A stretch of DNA of 29,499 bases, taken from assembly GCA_036897485.1 (NCBI GenBank), contig JAYMTF010000831.1, positions 1 to 29,499 of the forward strand, written 5' to 3'. Both the position numbers and the translations under genes were made by a program. This document shows, piece after piece, positions 22,583 through 29,499 of the stretch. Origin of the DNA: Pelargonium nanum (Eukaryota > Streptophyta > Magnoliopsida > Geraniales > Geraniaceae). The notes beneath the pieces are model-generated. The model was given only the letters and a program-made list of their open reading frames with translations, was not told the DNA's origin and did not search any database. Every line of letters starts with the position of its first letter. Position 1 is the first letter of the stretch.

Positions 22583-25500
22583 CTATCCACTACCTGATTC
22601 CAATTTTTTGCGCTCTACCAAAACACCTCCATCCCAAACCTCTGAATACCTGCAAGTTAATTATTCGGAGCATTTTAATTCTTTTTTCATTTTAACTTTG
22701 ATAGCTAAATAAACACAATTACATTAGTGTTACATGAACTATGCACCTCAGTATGTCTCATGTAGGTACATTTCATGAGTCTGGTTCTTTCATCTTCAAA
22801 TATTACAGATAGTGGTCCATTTTTCAATGTTAAAGGGGATAGAAGATAAACATGATCAAGTGGTTAACAAATGCATATACTTGTGATGTTAATACTACAT
22901 GCACTATAATGTCATATCTATAGTAAATAATTCTCTTTCTAATGGTTATACCACTAAGAGAGAAACAGAACAGGATCCCAAGGTTTCATGTTTATTATTG
23001 TATAATTATGCTGAAATGCTCACCAGGTTTAGCATCTCTTCTATATATTTACCTTAAAAAATGAATTGCATGCATACCTTACTCCATTAACATCAATACA
23101 AAGAAAGTGGCCATGTCGCCACCCATCACGAAAATGCCCAAAAAAGATGTCACCACATTTTGAATAAAAACGACCTTCGCCATTGGCCTTTCCTTTCCAA
23201 AAGTTTGCAAACCATCGATCCCCAGAGTGAAAATAAAACCAACCCTGCATAGCCACATAAATCTCACAATCTCAGGACATCCCGAGACAATTGCTCTACT
23301 GAAATGCCTAAAATATAGGGGAATACTTTCTTAGGCGTACAGGATATCTTAAAGTAGTTTGGGCTATAGATATAGTAGGACAGGACAATGTAGTTAATGT
23401 TGTGAACAGTACTCCTTGAGCATTGTCGCTCAAGGAATAAGTGATTAAAAGCTTCATGCTTGAATAGAAAAGCCAAACCTTGCCATGCATGATGTCGTCT
23501 CTCCATGATCCCTGGAACACATCCCCATTACTGAAGTAGAAAGTACCTTGACCTGATCTCTTACCATAGCGCCACATACCATCGTATATGCTACCATCCC
23601 CAAGAATGAGTCGACCCTGTATAAGTTCATTCAGAAAAGTGGCATTTAATTCTCCTGTAAATATCAAACCTGCCTTAAAATAGATAGTTACCAAGTGCCA
23701 TTAAAGTACCTTTCCTTCAGGAAGACCTCCTTGGCAACGCCCCTTGTAGATTCCACCTCTGTATTGCATCTCCATAATTGGACTCCACTTCTTCGGAGAA
23801 TCCCGTTCAGATTCCTGCAAAAATCTAGACAATCAAAATTGACCCTGATGTTTAAAGAATAAGAAAGAGTCAAGTCGAAGATAGAAGAACAGATGATGAT
23901 ATCCATTAGGTAGCATCAACCTGAATATTTTTCTGTTAGGCACTAAACACAAATCACAGAGAAATGAAGGGCATATAGGAACATGAGACTCATAATGCCA
24001 ACATCATGTTCCCATGAACAATCTTATTGGCTACTTATTTTCTCCATCCTTTATCAAGATAACAGTCCAGTACTGACAGTTTTAGTAAGACGGATAAAAA
24101 TTCAGATAAGTCTTATATCCAGTTCAAAACAAAAATGTGGGTTCATGGGCTATATCCGTGATAAGGCCTGATGAAATCTAACTCCCAATTGAACGGCATG
24201 ATAAAGCATAGAGGAACTTTAACCAAAACATAACAATGAGCACTGAGCTCATATCATTGCTCTTGAGAAGAATAAATTATTAAAGATTATGATGCCCTGT
24301 AAATGGAGCACTCAGAACAGGCAGTTTACCAGCATAGATGCTGCACGAACAGCAAGTACTCCTTCCTTCTTGGAGTCGTCAGCATACTTCCCCTTTAACA
24401 GTGTAGATGCAGTATTATATAAGTCCTTGACTGCTTCAAAACCTACATCAGTAAATGATGCCCAAGAAGACATACTTGAACTAACAAGTGGTTGCCCCAC
24501 ATCTTCCTCAACTTTTGGCTCGGTGTTTTGAACAGTATAGGAGCCATTGACACTGTCTCTGACCTCTTCTGAAGGTCTTATTCCAACTGGAAGGTTGAAG
24601 ATGCTTAGATTATCGAGCACTGGAGAGCCTCCAGATTCAGCTGCCCTTTCTTTGGCCCACTCCTGTGCAATCTTATATCCTGAACCTAAGTTCCAACTAA
24701 CAAGTGGCTCCCTCTGCAAAGCGGGACTTCCTACATTCACTTCAACAGTGTTAGTCAAATAAATAAATTGATTAACACAACCAATGTGTGCAATTTCGCA
24801 TGCCGCCTTCTAAGAATAGTGTGAGATTTGAGAAAATAGTGTGTATTTTATTCAACAAACCAGCAGCCTATTTATACAAGGAGGGTTGATCTATAAAAGG
24901 AAAGAATATCAATCGATCCCTAATCAGTTATGAGATTCATTCCATCTCTAATTTATGGAGAATAAAATATTCTCACTACTCCTCAAGCTCGAGCATGTAA
25001 ATAAAATCCATGTGAGGTTGGATTTTCTCTTCTTCTTTCTTAAGACTTTTAGCGTTTAGTGGTTATATGGAGTTGATCTCAGTGATAGATGGTTGCAAAA
25101 CTTGGTGGTATGAGTCGCCATGTTGTCTCTTGTCTGACTACAATGGTGTTGATGGGAGAAGAGATGACACTCACCTAAAAGAGAAATAGGCGAGGAGGCC
25201 GCCGGTCACTCATGACAAAGCATGCAGCTAAGGGCTGATGGCACACTTGGATAAGGCCAACAAAAAGAAGACGACAATGCTGGTATCGCTAGAACGTTAG
25301 CTAGCATCAGGAAGAAGCCGTTGGAGATTCACCAGAAAGGCATCAAAGTCTTGCAAGAGGCCGAAAAAGAAAACCATAATTTGCTTCAAAAGATCAAATT
25401 TGTTGATAGCATGGAAGGTACACAACAAAACGAAAAGAAAGAGAAAAAAAGCTAGGTCTTGTTTATGAGATACTCCCCCTCACATGCAAGCATGATCTTT

Positions 25501-28500
25501 TGCTTGTGTAGGGTGGATGAAAAGAAAAACAAAGATTATGTGAAGTAGAGAACTTGGCACCACTGGCGTAGAGGTAGCAGTGCCACGCAACGGAAGAGAT
25601 TCAGAGGCCTCAAGTAGGCTCTAATACCATGTGAAATATAAGAGAGAAATAATATTGTTGATATTTTATTTATAGGTTTGATAGTTAGACTACTAATGAT
25701 ATCTAAAAAGAAAATTGAATAACTAAAGATATTACAATTGACAAAATCGTGGATATCAATATAATTGATAATCCAAATCAATTATAACCGATTTTTAGAT
25801 TTATTCTTCAATACTCCCCTCAAATTCAAGGTGATAACCTTGAGATAGGACAAGAAAGTTCTGAGACTCACCATGTAAGAGGAGACATGCTGCATGTGGC
25901 GGAGAATGGCAAGAGGAGACTTGCTGGTTTCACCAAAACGTTATTCAAACACCAGGAATGGGGCCATTAGAGCATTGCCAGAATAAAACACCAAGGAGGA
26001 TGCTATGAGAGATCGCCGAAGGAGAACACAGTTAGAGATCGTTAGGTCTATTTTCTTAAGGGTTGGATTGCTTATGAGGAGTTAGAAGAGAACCAAAACC
26101 AATAAAGAAAAAATTAGAAGGAAAAAAATCATGAAAACGAGAAGAGAGAGAAGTTGGCGGACAAACAATTTAAAGTTGTCGGGACTCTCAAAACAGAAGA
26201 ATCAATACGCTCTGACACCATGTTGAAATAGAAGAGAGAATATAATCTTAATTTTAATATGAGAGGAGAGCCTATTTATAGGCTTGATAGTAGAAAAGTG
26301 AATGACTAAAGATATTTTAATAGAGAAAATCATGGATATAATTGTAATTCAGTAATTGAGAATCTATATTAATAATATTGATTTTCAGATTTATTCTCAC
26401 ATATAGCATAGCCAAACATAACATGACTTGGGAAGCTGAAGACAGTGACTCAAAGCTAAAATGATAATTAACTTCATACCTTCTGTAATTTGATCATAGA
26501 ACTCATGAAAAGCAGATCTTTCCTCTGATACTCCAACCTCTCTCTGATCTGATCTAGTATTCTGATTCCTACAGCAGAAAAAGATATATCAGAATTATAT
26601 AGGTAAGTCACATTAAAGACAACTCAAGGTAAACCAGAACAAAAGAGAGAAATATTCAAACCTTGAAGCATTGACTTTGTCATCATTTGTGGTTAATATC
26701 TCCTGGGTTTCTTCAGAGAACTTATCAAAATTACCAGCTATCTTATCGCCCTTTTCAGCAGACTCTAGTGATTCTAGCAGGTAAGAATGAGAGGCATTTT
26801 CAAATGAATTGTTCCCCTCAGAATTTTTTGGTTCTAGGTAGCGCCTCCTAAAAAGATCAAAAACAAATGGGAGACCCTGGGCCAATCTAGACAATATGCT
26901 GCTTTTTTGAGATGCCTGTTCACCAATACAACTGCACATGAAGTTCACATAAGAATGTTTAGGAGAAAAGGGAGGAGAAAACAATACATTGTTTCATAAG
27001 TTCAACTGAAGTAGTGAACAATTAGCACAGTGGCTAGGGAATATCTACAACTTAACTGCAAGAGAATCAGATGCAGAACTACAATGATTAAAATATAGCA
27101 TACAGTTTGAAAGTACTTGTAACTGTAACTATTCAATTGAGAATCTATGAGGTATGAGCAGCAGGGTTGCCCTAATAATCTACCACTGCAAGATAATAAT
27201 GGTAAATTATGCCCTGCAGTTCATAGATTCTCAATTGAATATGTCTGTATGACAGTTTAAATGGTATGGAACACAGAGCACTGAGATTTAGAATAGACTA
27301 TCAATATGTTCACATCCTGGGTAACAGTATGGTTTACTTTGGGATTTAAAGTCAACTTAGCATAGCCCATTAGACTCAACAGCATACTGGCGATTGGAGG
27401 GCATATTACTTGTAAAACAAGAATACTTACCCTACAATAACAACTGTGGTCACAAGCAGGTTGGGCTCAAGATTAGGCTCATGAATTAAGGACACTATGA
27501 TTTCTCTCTTGTGGTCTGTAGTTTGACGGAAAGTGTGCAGAAGGGGATCTATATCACTGTCATTGAGAACGCCTGAGCTAGCAAGGATGCATATAACCAT
27601 GCCATTCAAGTCCTGACACACAGAAAAAACAAAGTAGTCAAGTATTAGAATAATGGTATGACCTCAATATCAGAATAGAAAACAAAAAATAAAGGCTCCT
27701 TCCAAAAATTTCCAGTGTCTTCCTGTGCTACATCTACAATGAATTCTTCAAATTCTATTTAATAATGTTGATAAAGAAAAACTATAAGTACTTGCCTCCT
27801 TCACCTCTTCGCTAAAAGGTTCCTGTTTTTGCTCCAAATTGGCTCTAACTTGTATATTTCTAATTCTTTGTCTATACTGACAATAGTAGTAGCAACAGAG
27901 AGGAATTTAACTTTCAGAAGGGTCTGTTCAGCATTGATCTTCTCCAGAATAATACCCAAGAAACGTTTTGGTTACCTTGGAGCAACAATGGGCAGTTTCA
28001 CGGTTGAATTTACACAGGCCACTTTTACCCAAGTTCAGGCCAAGTGATGACTTGGGACAGTTAGGACCAATAAATGTTTGCTGGGTGACTAATTCATACG
28101 CACAAAACAGATAAGGGAATATATAAATAAAAAAGATGAGAATTATTGGATCCAACATGAGCTCGGTCTTCTTGCTTAAATATTTTAGTGGGCTTAATTA
28201 GTTCACCAAACATTTTATCACGTGTTTGTTTCTATTAAAATATAGGTGGTGGCTTCAAGCTAGCTTTTCCTAGAGACTCTTTATTCTTAATCAAAAACTT
28301 TAAACAAAGTCCTTGAAAGCTGTTCCTTCAAATTCACTTTGGTCTTACCTTTACACCTGAACCAAGAAAAGGGCAGTCATATATAGCTTGCGTGATTGAA
28401 GTTTTCATGTTATAACCAGCTCCAAACCCAATTTTTGCTTCTTTATAGCTTTCCAGAATCTGTACATAGTTGCACAAGCCATATAAGGTAGGTAAAACAA

Positions 28501-28921
28501 GAAACTGATAATGAAATGACACATGCATACTGTAACAAAAGTTACATAACAAGATGTGAAGATAATTAAAAGTCATCAAAAGCAGCCTATGACACCCTTA
28601 ATATTAAAAATTACATATAACACATTAGAAAGCAGTACAAAAGAGTGTCACCATGAAAACATACTTTAGTTATTTCTGAAACTTTGAGCTCTTTGACATT
28701 ATTTTGTGGTACATCAATATGTTTCCTGTGTGTTTCCTGAGTGCACCAGTAATGATGATTAGAACAGATAATTTGGGAGTCATCAACTACCAACAAAGGC
28801 AAACTTACAGATATGAGAACAGAGATTGCGTTAATGGCCAACAGAACAGCATTATTTGCAGTCTTCAAAGCTTCATCCAAGGTAACCAAATCCTTTTTGA
28901 GAAGCAAGTCAGTATCAATAT
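22583..28921 (-). CDS. ARC3: ARC3 chloroplast-division protein, 3' part (5' exons beyond window)
   Basis: ARC3 is a stromal regulator of chloroplast division that binds FtsZ and restricts Z-ring assembly away from mid-plastid. Exons in transcript order: 28921-28809, 28736-28665, 28459-28349, 27612-27431, 26931-26662, 26568-26480, 24730-24330, 23814-23710, 23616-23479, 23244-23078 and 22649-22583. All are GT-AG and in frame, for about 570 residues. The first visible exons, with VTLDEALKTANNAVLLAI and ESYKEAKIGFGAGYNMKTSI, belong to the FtsZ-like/middle region. SQKSSILSRLAQGLPFVFDL and the variable Ser/Glu-rich linker follow. From exon 8 there are five to six MORN repeats, such as GSIYDGMWRYGKRSGQGTFYF and GDRWFANFWKGKANGEGRF. 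The N-terminal FtsZ-like GTPase part lies past 29499. Known ARC3 is about 740 residues, so roughly a quarter is missing. The MORN domain is known to modulate FtsZ binding via PARC6. Confidence 0.93.
24785..24975 (-). mobile_element. Copia-type LTR fragment (third LTR-like block)
   Basis: On the - strand it starts TGAGAATATTTTATTCTCC right after a purine tract (rc of CTACTCCTCAAGCTCGAG at 24976-24993). It carries a TATA-like TTGTATAAATAGGCTGC and a TTGAATAAAATACACAC polyadenylation-like word, as in small Copia LTRs. It lies in the intron between ARC3 exons 6 and 7. It is built like the LTRs at 25632 and 26224 but differs in sequence. Its far end is not fixed. Confidence 0.5.
25473..25631 (-). 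mobile_element. PBS-to-PPT remnant of a second miniature LTR element
   Basis: CATGGTATTAGAGCC on the - strand (25631-25617) matches the primer-binding site for initiator tRNA-Met typical of Copia elements, directly abutting the LTR at 25632-25810. About 130 bases on, TGAGGGGGAGTATC (near 25484-25471) looks like a polypurine tract. No third copy of the 179-base LTR follows, so the element is truncated or rearranged. Confidence 0.5.
25632..25810 (-). mobile_element. LTR of a miniature (TRIM-like) retrotransposon, 3' copy
   Basis: A 179-base block that starts TG and ends CA. It aligns by eye with 26224-26401, sharing the ACTAAAGATATT word, TTAGATTTATTCT/CAGATTTATTCT and the TGAAATA ends. The adjoining 'atactcccctc' (25811-25821) is the polypurine tract in reverse complement. 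Confidence 0.7.
25811..26223 (-). mobile_element. Internal region of the TRIM-like element
   Basis: About 413 bases between polypurine tract and primer-binding site (rc of GCTCTGACACCATGT at 26209-26223). There is no gag or pol coding capacity, so the element is non-autonomous. Confidence 0.65.
26224..26401 (-). mobile_element. LTR of a miniature (TRIM-like) retrotransposon, 5' copy
   Basis: A 178-base block with TG...CA termini, paired with 25632-25810. It contains CCTATAAATAGGC on the - strand, a likely LTR promoter, just upstream of the primer-binding site. Confidence 0.7.
27130..27241. repeat. Foldback with perfect 21-bp arms in an ARC3 intron
   Basis: TATTCAATTGAGAATCTATG plus A (27130-27150) is exactly reverse-complemented at 27221-27241. 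The pairing continues less perfectly inward (gcaggg / ccctgc, taat.taccat-like). Total length is 112 bases, in the intron between ARC3 exons at 27431-27612 and 26662-26931. TA dinucleotides lie at both termini. It is probably a tiny MITE, though a hairpin RNA role is possible. Confidence 0.7.
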
Positions 28922-29499
28922 CTGTACATGACAATGAAAATGTTCCCCTTTTAGTTTGGCAGTTCAACCAAACAACAGTAACAAGAACATGTAGTATATA
29001 TACAATATTATTAAAGGATAAGGGAAAATGAAGTTTCGCATTGAAAAGACTTGTCTATCCTCACATTATACAACTTACCTATTTGTTAGTCTTAACTTTA
29101 TCTGTTATGGGGTAACTTATTTGGACTTGGGTAGAGCTCGCATTGGAAAACCAGCTTGTTAGACGAGGGTACCCAACCCCTTATAAGTGAACCCCTTTAG
29201 CCCATCATCTTCCGACGTGGGACTTTTTCTATTTAGACTGTAAAAATTCTCTCCCACTTTCTCCTTTTTTATTTCTTCTTTTGCATATCTTCACAAAAGC
29301 TAAGCACGTGTGATGTGTGTGCAGGGGCTAGTGGTTTCAAGTGGCTAGAGGGACAATAAACACAAACCGTAATGTAATAAAGAGGTACTAAATTCAAATG
29401 TATCAAGACATGCTGGGCCAAGTGGTTAAAACACTTTGGATTCCCTCTGAGATCTCAAGTTCGAGCCTCCTTGTCGACGGTATGGGGTGGGATTTGTGG
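28922..29499. other. Incomplete ARC3 intron with repeat insertions
   Basis: The intron upstream of the exon starting at 28921 runs off the window without another exon that I can recognise. From about 29130 to 29235 it carries 'cccaaccccttataagtg' and 'catcttccgacgtgggac', wording typical of plant LTR promoters, so it is likely an LTR fragment. It ends in the SINE below. Confidence 0.45.
29408..29499 (+). mobile_element. tRNA-derived SINE, truncated by window edge
   Basis: CTGGGCCAAGTGG (29413-29425) resembles a tRNA A box, and GTTCGAGCC (29459-29467) fits a B box, about 35 bases apart as in pol III internal promoters. The sequence does not fold into a tRNA cloverleaf with a clear anticodon arm, so a SINE head is more likely than a tRNA gene. 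The tail lies beyond the window. Confidence 0.6.

Noticed and set aside
23308..23506. Open frames on - between ARC3 MORN exons
   Set aside because: They run through an intron or are out of frame with the MORN exons; splice sites at 23479 and 23244 account for the coding part.
24289..24762. + strand open frames opposite the large ARC3 exon
   Set aside because: These are antisense shadows of exon 24330-24730, which encodes recognisable ARC3 sequence in the - frame.
29408..29499. Functional tRNA gene
   Set aside because: A- and B-box-like words are present, but no proper acceptor, anticodon or D-arm pairing could be found.
1..29499. CRISPR array, bacterial operon or integrated virus
   Set aside because: No evenly spaced perfect direct repeats, no operon-like gene runs and no viral replication or capsid genes; all repeats fit plant transposons or microsatellites.

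Overview
This is plant nuclear DNA, almost certainly from a eudicot. It is AT-rich, its genes have many GT-AG introns, and the intergenic and intronic DNA is full of decayed transposable elements, MITE-like foldbacks and microsatellites. Nothing bacterial is present: there are no operons, ribosome binding sites or CRISPR arrays. The species cannot be named from the sequence alone. All gene models below were built by hand from reading frames, splice signals and recalled family knowledge, without alignments.

Three protein-coding genes can be supported. (1) A six-exon GARP/G2-like (MYB-related) transcription factor on the + strand, 10173-12778, with a typical GARP DNA-binding domain and a C-terminal EAR-type LxLxL motif. 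(2) A four-exon nucleotide-diphospho-sugar transferase family protein (At4g15970-like) on the + strand, about 17083-21058, with an N-terminal membrane anchor and a DADIMWF (DxD) motif. (3) The 3' two-thirds or more of ARC3, the chloroplast-division FtsZ regulator, on the - strand. Eleven exons lie between 22583 and 28921, and the 5' exons with the FtsZ-like GTPase domain lie beyond the right edge. Genes 2 and 3 converge tail to tail. The three genes do not look like a pathway or cluster; this is ordinary plant gene order.

Layout. 1-9780 is gene-free: two inverted, diverged copies of a roughly 30-bp minisatellite-like repeat, a frameshifted LINE RNase H relic, a MITE between two AAT microsatellites, and a CACTA-like foldback. 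9780-12960 is the GARP gene. 12960-16750 is intergenic, with a LINE tail relic and a complete-looking Mutator-like (MULE) non-autonomous element that has long inverted ends and a probable 9-bp target duplication. 16750-21700 is the glycosyltransferase gene. 22583 to the right edge is ARC3. One ARC3 intron has been expanded by miniature LTR retrotransposons, another holds a short perfect-stem foldback, and the last visible (incomplete) intron ends in a tRNA-like SINE.

I did not find an undescribed multi-gene system. The most interesting signals are the nested miniature LTR elements in the ARC3 intron, the MULE with internal repeats, the paired inverted minisatellite copies with an apparent filled and empty site, and the uORF arrangement at the glycosyltransferase start.
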